Source of the DNA: Myxococcales bacterium
GTDB lineage: Bacteria > Myxococcota_A > Polyangia > Nannocystales > Nannocystaceae
Assembly (NCBI GenBank): GCA_020633315.1
Contig: JACKDV010000010.1
Coordinates: 186,001-250,000, forward strand
Direction of reading: 5' to 3'
DNA length: 64,000 nt
The notes below the pieces were generated by a model. It ran no database searches. It saw only the letters and a program-made list of their open reading frames with translations, and was not told the DNA's origin. Below, piece by piece: positions 41,892 to 50,823 of the stretch. Position numbers and translations under genes: made by a program. Each line of letters starts with the position of its first letter. Within the stretch, counting starts at the first letter, position 1.

Positions 41892-41931
41892 CGACGAGCC
41901 CGACGTGATCGCGTCGGGCTCGTCGCTTTTT
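41892..41931 (+). terminator. Rho-independent terminator after the M16 peptidase gene
   Basis: CGACGAGCCCGACG (41892-41905) pairs perfectly with CGTCGGGCTCGTCG (41912-41925) around a six-base loop TGATCG, followed by C and five T. This is the best terminator in the window and marks the next gene as a new transcription unit. Confidence 0.92.
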
Positions 41932-41991
41932 GGGCCTCGGTGGCTTGGCGGGAGGCGGCAGCCCCGGCAGCGGATGCGTAGAATCCCCCGC

Positions 41992-42561
41992 ATGGGCGAG
42001 CCACAGCGGCTGAAGGTCGCCTTCATCGGCAGCCACGGGGTCGGCAAGACCACGCTGTGCTATGGGCTCGCGGCCCGGCTCAAGGCCCGCGACGTCTCGC
42101 TCGAGGTGGTGCACGAGGTGGCGCGGCAGTGCCCGCTGCCGATCAACCAGCAGACGGGCGTGGCGTCGCAGTCGTGGATCCTGCATACGCAGGTGGCGGC
42201 GGAGATCCTGGCGGCCGAGCGCTACCCGGTGGTGGTCTGCGATCGCAGCGTGCTCGACAACTACGTGTACATGCTGCTCGCGGCGGGGTCGCAGCGTGCT
42301 CTCGATGCGATGGTCGAGGCGTGGATGGCGACCTACGACCTGCTGGTGATGGTGCCGATCATCGAGGAGCCCAGCCCCGATGGCCTGCGGGCCACCGATC
42401 CCACCTTCCAGCACGCCGTGGAGGATGGCGTTCGCCGGGAGCTGCGGCGCCGCGATCTGAGCGCCCTGGCTCTCGATCCCGGGGACCGGGACGGGTGGCT
42501 GACGCTGGTGGAGGAGGAGGTGATGACCCGCCTCGCCCCGCCCCAGCTCCCGCTGCTGTGA
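41992..42561 (+). CDS. P-loop kinase-like NTPase (AAA_28/NadR-like)
   Basis: 189 residues from the ATG at 41992; an ATG at 41974 is in frame. Walker A is GSHGVGKTT near the N terminus. The body has EVVHEVARQCPLPINQQTG, a lid-like QVAAEILAAERYPVVVCDRS with Walker-B-type VVVCDRSVLDNYVY, and a C-terminal helix bundle. This is the AAA_28 group related to NadR ribosylnicotinamide kinase and thymidylate kinases; the phosphate acceptor is unknown. It begins the unit after a strong terminator and lies 69 bases upstream of the STAND-like ATPase, so the two are probably co-expressed. Confidence 0.82.
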   Translation: MGEPQRLKVAFIGSHGVGKTTLCYGLAARLKARDVSLEVVHEVARQCPLPINQQTGVASQSWILHTQVAAEILAAERYPVVVCDRSVLDNYVYMLLAAGSQRALDAMVEAWMATYDLLVMVPIIEEPSPDGLRATDPTFQHAVEDGVRRELRRRDLSALALDPGDRDGWLTLVEEEVMTRLAPPQLPLL

Positions 42562-42630
42562 GCGGGCCGGCGCCCCGCGGGTGGGTCGCAGGTGCGGCGG
42601 GGCCGGGGTCGAGTATCCTGGGCGCGGCCG

Positions 42631-43983
42631 ATGGACTTCGCCGATCGCAAGCTCTACTACAACCGCTGCGACCCCTCCGAGGCGCTGGCTCCCGATGACG
42701 AGCGCAACGTCGACCTCGACGCCGAGGCCGTGGGGGGCTATCGGCCCCGGGGCGTGGTGTGGGTCGAGCGGCTCGCCAGCGAGATCGAGCTCAGCGACGA
42801 TCCGACCTGCACCCTGTTCACCGGCCTGCCGGGGTCGGGCAAGTCCACCGAGCTGCGGCGCCTGCTGGCCCACCTCGCCGATCCCCAGGGGATGCACCTG
42901 CTGGGGGTGCTGGTGGACGCGGAGCGGGTGCTCGACCTGACCACGCGGGTGGACATCCCCGACATCATCGCCGCGATCGTCTACGCGGTGGACGAGAAGG
43001 TGCTCGAGGCCGAGGGACGCCAGGGCAAGGCGGCGCTGCAGGAGGGCTACCTGACCCGCCTGTGGCACTGGCTGACCACCACCGACGTGGAGCTCGGCGA
43101 GGGCGAGCTGGCGGTGGGGGACGCCGGCAAGCTGGTGTTCGAGCTCAAGACCCGCGACAGCCTGCGGCAGCGCGTGCGACGGACGGTGGCCGCGAACCTC
43201 ACCGCGTTCCTGGGCCAGGCCCGTGAGGAGCTGGTCGCGCTCGAGGAGCGGGCGCGTCGAGCGGGCTGGGGCGGGCTCATCGTGGTGCTCGACTCGCTCG
43301 AGAAGCTGCGAGGAGTGAGCGAGAACTGGCACGACGTGCTCGCCAGCGCCGAGCAGGTGTTCGGGCGAGGCGCGCCCTACCTGCAGCTTCCCGTGCACGT
43401 GATCTACACGGTGCCCGCCGCCCTGGTGGCGCGACAGCACCAGGGCATCGAGTTCATGCCGATGGTGAAGCTGCGACACCGCGACGGCACGGTCTTCGCA
43501 CCCGGGGTGGAGACCATGCGCAAGCTGGTGCACCAGCGGATCCCGGGGCCGGTGCTCGCTCACCTGCTGGGGGACCAGGCCCGGGAGCGCCTCGACGAGC
43601 TGATCCTCGCCTCGGGGGGCTACACCCGCGAGGTGATCCGCTTCCTGCGGGCGATCGTGCGGGAGCGGCAGCACCCGCTGTCCCAGGACGCCTACGAGCG
43701 CATCCTCAACGAGCTCCGGGACGACTACCGGGCGGTGGTGCCCTCGGAGGCGTTCGACTGGTTGGCCCAGGTGGCGGTGGACAGGTACCTCACGATCCAC
43801 GACGAGGAGCACCGGGCCTCGGCGGACCTCATGCTGCTCAACAACGTGGTGATGCGGTACATGAACCAGCGCGACTGGTACGACCTGCATCCCGTGGTCT
43901 ACGAGATCCCAGGGGTGGCAGAGGCCATCGCGCGGGCGAGGGCGCGCAAGGGGGAGGGCGCGGGGGGGAACGAGTCGTCGTGA
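42631..43983 (+). CDS. STAND/KAP-like P-loop ATPase
   Basis: 450 residues from the ATG at 42631. An N-terminal approach segment (LYYNRCDPSEALAPDDERNV) precedes VERLASEIELSDDPTCTLF, Walker A GLPGSGKST (65-73) and Walker B LIVVLDSLE (216-224), with a probable sensor strand in VHVIYTVPAALVAR. The C-terminal 100 residues (YERILNELRDDYRAV, LLNNVVMRYM, WYDLHPVVYEI) look like a winged helix and cap. Proteins with this layout are common in cyanobacteria and actinobacteria, next to a second gene of the type found here; they are thought to be switch ATPases of conflict or signalling systems. Its stop overlaps the next start by four bases (GTGA), which predicts a stoichiometric partner. Confidence 0.85.
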   Translation: MDFADRKLYYNRCDPSEALAPDDERNVDLDAEAVGGYRPRGVVWVERLASEIELSDDPTCTLFTGLPGSGKSTELRRLLAHLADPQGMHLLGVLVDAERVLDLTTRVDIPDIIAAIVYAVDEKVLEAEGRQGKAALQEGYLTRLWHWLTTTDVELGEGELAVGDAGKLVFELKTRDSLRQRVRRTVAANLTAFLGQAREELVALEERARRAGWGGLIVVLDSLEKLRGVSENWHDVLASAEQVFGRGAPYLQLPVHVIYTVPAALVARQHQGIEFMPMVKLRHRDGTVFAPGVETMRKLVHQRIPGPVLAHLLGDQARERLDELILASGGYTREVIRFLRAIVRERQHPLSQDAYERILNELRDDYRAVVPSEAFDWLAQVAVDRYLTIHDEEHRASADLMLLNNVVMRYMNQRDWYDLHPVVYEIPGVAEAIARARARKGEGAGGNESS

Positions 43984-46139
43984 TCGAGGAGGATGGCCCG
44001 CAGCGGGTCGTGACCAGCCTGGACCGGGTGATCGACGGCCTGCGCCTGGCCGCCAAGTTCGATCTGCACGTGGTGAGCTGTGCCTCCGAGGCCCGGATGC
44101 AGTGGGCGCGCACGCGGCTGCTCGAGGAGGCAGGGGACGCGCACCTGGTGCTCACCGAGGTGGAGCCCTGGGAGCTGGGCAAGGGGGGGCCGCGCAAGCT
44201 GGTGGATCGACTGCTGCACCACACCGCCCGCGGGATCCTGGTGCTGAGCGCCTCCGTGATGCCGAGCTACGTGGGGGAGTGGGCCCTGGTCTTCCAGCGC
44301 CTCAACGAGACCCGGGACCAGATCACGCGGCGCTTCGACGGGCTGGTGTTGCTGGTGCTCGAGCCGCTCAAGCAGGTGCTGGCCCAGAACGCGGCGGACC
44401 TGTGGTCGGTGCGGAGCTCGTCGGTGGTGCTCGAGGACGAGGCCAGGCCGACGGAGGAGCTCGTCGTGGAGAGGAGCCGGGACGGTCGCGCGGGGCTCGG
44501 GGCCGAGGAAGAGGAAGCGGAGGTCGGGGACGAGGTCGCGGTGGCTCGGGGAATGTCGGATCTCGACCGGACCCTCGAGGGCGTCGACGACGATCTCGCG
44601 GCGGAGGATGCCGATGAGGAGACATGGGAGCCGGAGGGGGCGCCGAGCGTCGTCAGCGAGCCCGCGCGGGAGCCCCTGCCCGTGTCGCGCCCCGAGCCCG
44701 AGCCCGAGCCAACGCCAACGCCCAGGTCGATCCCCGAGCTCGCGTTGGGCCAGCGACTAGCGCCTCCGGCCGCGTCACCCACCGAGCTTCATCCCATCAC
44801 GGAGCTCGAGCCGTTTCTCCTGCGCGAGCAGGTGCCCCTCGCCGAGCGGTCGCATCGTCGCGCCGACACGTCGCCACCCGCACGGCCCGTCGCGAAGACG
44901 GTGGCCACGGCTTCGATGCAAGCACCCGAGCCGTCGAGACCCCGTCCGGGCAATGCCGGCTCCCTGCCCGCCGAGGCCCCCGCGGCGCCGGCCCCCGCGA
45001 GCGTCCCATCGGCACGGCCCCCTTCGGCCCCCGAGACCACCGCCTCGTTCCCGGGCGCCGACGCCCCCAGCAAGCGGCCGGTCGCCGACGTCCGGCGGGG
45101 ACCGTCCTCGCTCCCCTCCACGCCGAAGGAGCGCAAGGTCGACTCGGGTCGTCCCTCGCGGCTGGCCGGCGTGCTCGAGACGCTGCGCTCCTGGGCGCGG
45201 CGCTCCAGGCAGGGCGGCAAGCGCCTGGCCGACTCGGCACCGCTCACGGTGCTGCTGCTGTCCTCGCTGCACGTGACCGACAGGGGCAAGGAGGGCTTCG
45301 TGCTGGAGGAGCGGCTGCGCCTGCTCGTGGAGGACGTGGCACGAGCCCGCGCCAGCTCGGGGCTCCGACCCTTCGATCTCGTGGTGGTCGCGGGAGACAT
45401 CACGGCGCGGGGCAAGCCGGGCGAGATGCACCACGCCCGCGGGCTGCTGCGGCACCTGGTCCGGCGGCTGGCGAGCGGGGGCAAGGCGCCGGCGCTGATC
45501 CTGGTGCCCGGCAACCACGACATCGACCGCGATCTGCCGAGCTGGCGCAGCATGACCACCAAGGGCGCCGAGCTCGACGAGGTGATGGGGCAGCGCCACA
45601 ACCTGGGCTTCGCGAAGAAGGTGGGGCACGGCTACCGCGAGCTGGTGGAGGGCCTGCACGAGGACGGCGTGGTGCCCAGCGCCCCGCAGATGGAGCCCTA
45701 CACCCTGCTGGGGATCGAGCTCGAGCACGGGGGGCACTGCCTGGCGCTGCGGGGGCTCGACAGCGCGGTGGCCCAGCCCTGGACGGGCAAGCGCAAGGGG
45801 GTGCTCGGCTCCACGCAGATCGCCGACGCGGTGGCCGGGCTCGACGAGGCGGACCTTCGCGTGGCGGTGGTGCACCACGTGCCCGCGATGATGGACCCGG
45901 AGGAGTGGCGGGTGCTCGAGCGCGCCTTCGACCTGGTGCTGACCGGATCCGGCCACGAGTCGGACGAGCGGGTCCAGGTGAGCGCGGGGGGGACGATCGT
46001 GGTGGAGAGCCCGCCGCTGGTCGGAGGGGCGCGCTCGGGCTACGCGGTGCTCGAGCTGGGGCCCGCGCTGCGGGTGTGCATCCGCGACCTCGACGGACGC
46101 GAGCCGGTCGAGCGCGAGCTACCGTGGCGCGCGGGCTGA
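43980..46139 (+). CDS. STAND-partner domain linked to calcineurin-like phosphoesterase
   Basis: 719 residues, coupled to the upstream ATPase. Residues 1-150 form the domain that usually accompanies such ATPases: WALVFQRLNETRDQITRRF, GLVLLVLEPLKQVL and AADLWSVRSS. Residues about 155-420 are Pro/Glu/Ser-rich and disordered. Residues about 421-719 are a metallophosphoesterase: AGDITARGKPGE (Asp 473), PGNHDIDRD (511-514), VVHHVP (His 632/633) and LTGSGHES (His 659). The first motif, normally DxH, reads SSLH, so Ser 429 replaces the first metal ligand Asp. The enzyme might act with one metal, be weak, or be regulatory. The long linker and ATPase coupling suggest an ATPase-gated effector. Substrate (nucleotide, nucleic acid or phosphoprotein) is unknown. 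Confidence 0.8.
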   Translation: MIEEDGPQRVVTSLDRVIDGLRLAAKFDLHVVSCASEARMQWARTRLLEEAGDAHLVLTEVEPWELGKGGPRKLVDRLLHHTARGILVLSASVMPSYVGEWALVFQRLNETRDQITRRFDGLVLLVLEPLKQVLAQNAADLWSVRSSSVVLEDEARPTEELVVERSRDGRAGLGAEEEEAEVGDEVAVARGMSDLDRTLEGVDDDLAAEDADEETWEPEGAPSVVSEPAREPLPVSRPEPEPEPTPTPRSIPELALGQRLAPPAASPTELHPITELEPFLLREQVPLAERSHRRADTSPPARPVAKTVATASMQAPEPSRPRPGNAGSLPAEAPAAPAPASVPSARPPSAPETTASFPGADAPSKRPVADVRRGPSSLPSTPKERKVDSGRPSRLAGVLETLRSWARRSRQGGKRLADSAPLTVLLLSSLHVTDRGKEGFVLEERLRLLVEDVARARASSGLRPFDLVVVAGDITARGKPGEMHHARGLLRHLVRRLASGGKAPALILVPGNHDIDRDLPSWRSMTTKGAELDEVMGQRHNLGFAKKVGHGYRELVEGLHEDGVVPSAPQMEPYTLLGIELEHGGHCLALRGLDSAVAQPWTGKRKGVLGSTQIADAVAGLDEADLRVAVVHHVPAMMDPEEWRVLERAFDLVLTGSGHESDERVQVSAGGTIVVESPPLVGGARSGYAVLELGPALRVCIRDLDGREPVERELPWRAG

Positions 46140-46158
46140 GACGCCGCGCGCCGGTGCC

Positions 46159-48702
46159 TCACTCGTCCTCGTCCTCGTCCTCGTCGCGCACCATGGCGTG
46201 GGGCGCCGAGGATCGCTTCTGCAGCAGTCGTCGCAGCCCTCGAAGCGCGGCGGGCAGGGCGACGGTCGACAGGTCGATGCCGATCGGCACCAGCAGTGCC
46301 CGCCAGTAGACGTACATCGGCGGGTTGGTGCGCCAGTCGTTGAAGAGCATCACGGCCGCGGTGATCGAGCCCACCAGGGAGATCGCCGTGCGGGCGCCGT
46401 TGTAGACCTGGATGCGCTTGTTCTGCTGCTCGCGGACCCCCGCCTCCACATCGATGAGCAGGGGGGCCACGGGGATCCGCAGCCCGGCGGCGGAGTCGGT
46501 CCCCGAGTCGCCGCTCTGGGGGAGCACCACGGTGGGCGAGATGTCGTAGTGCCCCTCCTTGCGGGCGAAGCAGACCGTGATGGGCCCGCGCTGCACCACC
46601 CGCGAGCGCTCGTCCTCGTGGCCGGCGACCTCGGTGGTCACCAGGCACAGGGGGGTCGTGCGTCGATCCCCGAGCTCGTGCCAGTCGACCTGGATGATCC
46701 GCCGCCACACGTAGCTCTCCTCGAGATCGCGGAAGGCACTGCTGAGGGTGACCACCAGGGTCCGAGGGCTGAAGGTGCGCCACGGCTCGTCGTGCAGGGG
46801 GCGGACGGTGAGGGGGACGCGACCCTCGATGGCGGCCCGGGTGAGCGCGCCGGCGTCTCCGCGGGTCTCGTCGAGGATGGCCCGCTGGGCCCGCTGCAGG
46901 TCGTCGAGGCGCGAGGCGAAGCGCTGGTTCTCCGGCCGCCAGACGAGCCAGCGGATCAGGTCGCGGTGCAGTCGACGATGGTCGGAGTGGTTGAAGCTGT
47001 CCTGCAGGTCCACGCGCCCCCAGGCGTCGAGAGCCTCCCGGACGCGAGCGGCGTCGAGGTGATCGTGGAGCTCGGGGCTCGTGAGCAGGCGGTCGATCTT
47101 GCGGAGCACGTCGAGACGCAGGTCGATCTCGAGGCGGAGGGTGGGCGCCAGCTCGTCGCTCTCGAGGTGGGGCTGGAGCGCTCGCAGGTGGCCCAGCTCC
47201 CGCTCCCGAGCGGCCCGCACGAGGTCGAGGAGCGACGGCGGTGCGTCGGGCTCGCGGTCGGTCTCGTCGCCCGGATCCTCGTCGCCCCCCTCGGGGGTCG
47301 ACTCGTCGCCGTCGTCGCTCCCGCCCACCGAGCTCGCGTCGTCGTCGCCCGATGCTCCCAGGGCCAGGCCGAGCGAGGCCAGGAGGTTGCGGTCGAGGTT
47401 GAAGACGGCGGCATCGAGCAGCTCGGCCGCCCGCTGCAGCGGCGGGAACTCCTCGGTGAGCGCCTCGTCGTCGGAGACGGGGAAGTTGTGCTGGAGCACG
47501 ATGTCGTCGAAGAGCTTGAGCTCGGTGACGACCTGGGCCACGAGGGTGGGCGGGTAGAGCTGGGCATCGACCCGCCCCCAGATGCGCATCTTCTTCTCGC
47601 TGAGGGTCAGCAGCTGCTCGGCCTCGCGCAGGTGCTGCTCGAGGGGGGACAGGTCGTTGAACGCCAGCAGCAGCTTGTTGCGGCGCAGGCCCGCGCCTGC
47701 GAAGTCGAGCGCCGACCACACCTGCGCCAGCAGCAGCTTGTGGTCGTCGCGCGAGCCCTCGAGGCGTCGCACCAGGTGGTCCCGCCAGCGCTCGAGTCGG
47801 GAGAGCACCACCACCCCCTTGAGGAAGATGGTGACCAGCACCCAGATCGCGAAGCCGACGAAGGTCATCAGCCACAGCATGGCCAGCCGCGGGGGGACCC
47901 ACAGGGTGGCGACCTGGGCGTCGGCGGTGCCCACGGCGAACGCACCCTCGTAGCGCCCCGGTGCGATCCACCCGGGGGCGTCGACCTTCACGCAGGTGGT
48001 GGAGGCGGGGTCCTGACCCTCGCAGGGCTCCACCGGCCACTGGTGGGTGAGCTCCTCGCCGAGTCCGGGCGGCAAGAGCCACCAGCAGACGCTGGGGTCG
48101 GAGCCCAGGGCCACGGGCTCGGCGAGGGGCAGCTCGAACGAGCGGAGGCCGGCCTGGATCACCGGCACCGCGCTCTCGTCGTCGTCCTCGTCGTCCCCGC
48201 TCGCGGCGGACAGCGCCGGCATCGGTCGCAGGGAGCAGTCGGTGGAGATCCGGGTGAGGTCGAGGCGCACGGGGCTCGCCTCGCCGATGCGCACGACCAG
48301 CTCGTGGTGGCCCAGGGGCAGGGAGCGCAGGGCGACGGTGCGGCACTGGGGGAAGTCCTCGGCGCAGGGGCCGGTGTCCACCGAGTAGAAGGGGTTGGCC
48401 GCGTCGCCGGTCCACACGCACGCGCGGGCGTCCGCCTTCACCGGTGCGTCGAGGGACACGGTGAGGGTGGGGCTGGCGTCGGTCGAGCGCAGCGTGATCG
48501 TCTCGAGCTCGTCGGAAGAGCCCAGGGGGGCCGCGCAGGGGTGGGTCGCGGCGCTGCCCTCGTCGGCGCTGCCCTCGTCGGCGTCCTCGCCCTCGTCGGC
48601 GTCCTCGTCGGTCGCGGCGAGGGGCTCGGGCTGGGCCAGGGCCGCAGTGGCCGGGAACGATGCGGAGAGCAGGACGAGGGCGGCGACACCGAGGCGACGC
48701 AT
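46159..48702 (-). CDS. Large membrane protein with secreted N domain and cytoplasmic helical domain
   Basis: 847 residues from the ATG at 48702. A signal peptide (ending near residue 22, ATAALA) leads into an exported, Cys-containing beta domain (about 50-285; VSLDAPVKADARACVWTG, TTCVKVDAPGWIAPGRYEG). One transmembrane helix (LAMLWLMTFVGFAIWVLVTI, about 290) is followed by some 470 cytoplasmic residues, mostly helical, with an acidic loop (SSVGGSDDGDESTPEGGDED). Two more membrane segments (ARTAISLVGSITAAVMLF; VYWRALLVPIGIDLSTVALP) precede an acidic tail ending in DEDEDEDE. The family was not recognised. It ends 19 bases from the phosphoesterase gene, tail to tail; whether it belongs to that module is open. 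Confidence 0.72.
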   Translation of the reverse strand: MRRLGVAALVLLSASFPATAALAQPEPLAATDEDADEGEDADEGSADEGSAATHPCAAPLGSSDELETITLRSTDASPTLTVSLDAPVKADARACVWTGDAANPFYSVDTGPCAEDFPQCRTVALRSLPLGHHELVVRIGEASPVRLDLTRISTDCSLRPMPALSAASGDDEDDDESAVPVIQAGLRSFELPLAEPVALGSDPSVCWWLLPPGLGEELTHQWPVEPCEGQDPASTTCVKVDAPGWIAPGRYEGAFAVGTADAQVATLWVPPRLAMLWLMTFVGFAIWVLVTIFLKGVVVLSRLERWRDHLVRRLEGSRDDHKLLLAQVWSALDFAGAGLRRNKLLLAFNDLSPLEQHLREAEQLLTLSEKKMRIWGRVDAQLYPPTLVAQVVTELKLFDDIVLQHNFPVSDDEALTEEFPPLQRAAELLDAAVFNLDRNLLASLGLALGASGDDDASSVGGSDDGDESTPEGGDEDPGDETDREPDAPPSLLDLVRAARERELGHLRALQPHLESDELAPTLRLEIDLRLDVLRKIDRLLTSPELHDHLDAARVREALDAWGRVDLQDSFNHSDHRRLHRDLIRWLVWRPENQRFASRLDDLQRAQRAILDETRGDAGALTRAAIEGRVPLTVRPLHDEPWRTFSPRTLVVTLSSAFRDLEESYVWRRIIQVDWHELGDRRTTPLCLVTTEVAGHEDERSRVVQRGPITVCFARKEGHYDISPTVVLPQSGDSGTDSAAGLRIPVAPLLIDVEAGVREQQNKRIQVYNGARTAISLVGSITAAVMLFNDWRTNPPMYVYWRALLVPIGIDLSTVALPAALRGLRRLLQKRSSAPHAMVRDEDEDEDE

Positions 48703-48773
48703 GGGACGAGCGTATCCCGAGTGACCGAGGGTCGTCGCCGGGGCGATTTCGTGAGCTGGCTCGGCGCCCCGGA

Positions 48774-50132
48774 TCAGCCCTCCGGGGTGCAGGCCGCGTT
48801 CTGTAGCGCCCACCCGGTCATGTCCGAGTAGGTGTAGGGGCTGGAGAGCCCGGTATAGGTGCCCACCAGCGCGCCCGAGGACGGGTCGAACTTGTGAGCG
48901 AATTGGTTCACCGCCCACACGAAGCCATCGTCGTCGACGCTGATGCCCTTGACCTCGCCGCCCCCGGAGGGAACGAAGACGTTGCCCAGCGCGAGGGTCT
49001 CCACGTCGACCTCGATCGCGCCCGTGCTGGTCCCGATCCACATGTTGCCGCTGGGGTGCTCCATGAGCCCCGCCTGGCTGTGGAAGCTGCCCCCCACGAT
49101 GTCCCAGGTCTCGGTGTCGGGGTCGAAGCGCACCGCGCTCGAGCCGAACATGCTCGACAGCCACACCCGGCCGTTGTGGTCCACCGTGATGCCGTAGGGG
49201 GCGATCTCGGGGGGGATCATCCAGATGGTGACCTGCAGGGTCTCCATCTCCACGCGCGCGAGCTGGTTGTTGCCGAAGGTGAGGGCGCCCTGGGTGGAGA
49301 AGTAGAGGTCTCCGGCTCGGTTGACGGCACCTCCGTAGGCGCCGAGCTGCAGGCCGTTGAACTCGGGGACGTCCACCGTCTCGAGGATCGAGCCGTCGTC
49401 TCCGTCGACCAGCCATACGGTGACCCCCCCCGCGCCGCCGGTGCCGGGGAGGCTCAGCACGCTGCTGCCCACCGTCCACAGCCGCTGGCTGGCCGGGGCG
49501 TCGCAGTCGACCGCCATCGGGTCCTCGGGCGGAGCCCAGGCCACCGGGCGCTGGTTGGAGGTGGGGAAGTCCACATACCAGGCGCGGCACTCCTCCATGT
49601 CCCACGACAGCACGTCGCCGGCCCCGCTCGAGGTCTGGATCCCGGGCATGCCGTTGGACTCCACGCAGTCGCTGGTGTCGGCGTAGAGCTTGACCAGGCC
49701 CCCGTGCCGGTTGGCCACGGCCACGTCGCCGGTGAAGCTCACCGAGGTCCGCGAGGGGTTGCCCGCGGCATCCGGCCGGGTGAGGTAGCGGCCGACCTCG
49801 TCGAGGGTCTCCACGTCGATCTTGGAGACGGTGCTCTGGTCGGCGTTGGCGATCCAGATGTAGCTGCCCGCGCAGCCGCACAGATCGATGTCGTCGCCCA
49901 CGTCGAAGACGAAGCCGGTGGATGCACCCTCGGTGCCGTCCACGGCGCCGGTGGAGGTGCCCATGCCGGTGCCGGTGCCCGTGGCCAGCGGCGAGCCGGT
50001 GGTCCCGGGGGTGGTGGTGGTCGGATCGCCGGTGCCGTCGTTGAAGACGCCGCTGTCACCCGCCCCGTCGTTGCATCCGAGCAGCGTCGCGAGCCCCAGG
50101 CCCAGGTGGGCACACCAACGATTCGACCTCAT
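48774..50132 (-). CDS. Beta-propeller lipoprotein (streptogramin-lyase-like)
   Basis: 452 residues from the ATG at 50132. The lipoprotein signal ends at Cys 20 (ATLLGC), followed by a Gly/Thr-rich tether (TTTTPGTTGSPLATGTGTG). The rest is a beta-propeller of repeated blades such as YIWIANADQSTVSKID, PYGITVDHNGRVWLSSM, GNMWIGTSTGAIEVD and DDDGFVWAVNQFAHKFD, the pattern of virginiamycin B lyase and related Vgb/NHL-type propellers. The lyase active-site residues cannot be judged, and surface propellers in myxobacteria are more often binding proteins. Two Cys pairs (LCGCAGS; ECRAWY, VDCDAP) may be disulfides. Confidence 0.82.
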   Translation of the reverse strand: MRSNRWCAHLGLGLATLLGCNDGAGDSGVFNDGTGDPTTTTPGTTGSPLATGTGTGMGTSTGAVDGTEGASTGFVFDVGDDIDLCGCAGSYIWIANADQSTVSKIDVETLDEVGRYLTRPDAAGNPSRTSVSFTGDVAVANRHGGLVKLYADTSDCVESNGMPGIQTSSGAGDVLSWDMEECRAWYVDFPTSNQRPVAWAPPEDPMAVDCDAPASQRLWTVGSSVLSLPGTGGAGGVTVWLVDGDDGSILETVDVPEFNGLQLGAYGGAVNRAGDLYFSTQGALTFGNNQLARVEMETLQVTIWMIPPEIAPYGITVDHNGRVWLSSMFGSSAVRFDPDTETWDIVGGSFHSQAGLMEHPSGNMWIGTSTGAIEVDVETLALGNVFVPSGGGEVKGISVDDDGFVWAVNQFAHKFDPSSGALVGTYTGLSSPYTYSDMTGWALQNAACTPEG

Positions 50133-50315
50133 CACCCACGAAGGTACCACCCGGGCCGTCCGCCCGAGCCGAGGGCGGATCCGTGGGATTCCTCTCGGAA
50201 CGAGGACGGGCGAGCGCCACGAGGGCTCGCCCGTCGGCGGCCCGACGCCTCGGCCGCGCCGTCCGACCGACGCTCGACGCGGCACGGCGCGCGAGCGTCG
50301 GTCCATCGGGCGGCT

Positions 50316-50711
50316 TCAGGGCGTCTCGCTGGCCACCACCCCCCGCATCTTCACCAGGGCGAGGCCGAGGTTGGTGTCGGTCCGGCACACCACCACCGCG
50401 ACCGAGTCTTGGTGCTGCCTGAGGCGAGCGAAGATGTGCACGAGGTTGGTGGACATCACCACGATCTCCTTGAAGTAGCGCTCGTCGGACTTGATCCCGC
50501 GGACGCGCTTGAAGGTGTTCTCGATCTGCGTGACGTTGTCGCCCTCGAATAGATCCTTGGTGGCCGCGGCCACCAGGTCGAGGACCTCCTGCGGGTGGGA
50601 GTCCACGGTCTTGACGCCCAGCAGCATGCCGGTGCCCATGTCGACCACCCCGACGGCCACCGCCTTGGGGACCTCGTTCATCGTCCTGGTCAATATGCTC
50701 TCTACGCTCAT
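50316..50711 (-). CDS. Roadblock/LC7-type protein
   Basis: 131 residues from the ATG at 50711. The secondary structure follows the roadblock fold: helix (ESILTRTMNEVPKAVA), strands (AVGVVDMGTGMLLGVKTV), helix (EVLDLVAAATKDLFEGDNV), strands (YFKEIVVMSTNLVHIFARL, DSVAVVVCRTDTNLGLALV) and terminal helix. Such proteins dimerise and regulate Ras-like GTPases (MglB/MglA in Myxococcus). It follows a coiled-coil protein gene by 112 bases on the same strand, so the two may be functionally linked. No GTPase gene is near. Confidence 0.72.
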   Translation of the reverse strand: MSVESILTRTMNEVPKAVAVGVVDMGTGMLLGVKTVDSHPQEVLDLVAAATKDLFEGDNVTQIENTFKRVRGIKSDERYFKEIVVMSTNLVHIFARLRQHQDSVAVVVCRTDTNLGLALVKMRGVVASETP

Positions 50712-50823
50712 GATCGGTCTGCTTCTTCGGAGCGGTGCGCCTGCGGGCACACCGGGTGGGGAGGTGGCGCCGAGGGGCGTCACCTCGTGGTGATCGAATT
50801 CGAAGGAAGGATGCGGAGGGAAG

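Noticed and set aside
41992..42561. Calling this NadR or thymidylate kinase
   Set aside because: The P-loop and fold fit the broad group, but no substrate-defining motif is visible.
48774..50132. Calling this virginiamycin B lyase
   Set aside because: The propeller blades match, but catalytic His/Glu positions could not be assigned and the protein is a tethered lipoprotein.
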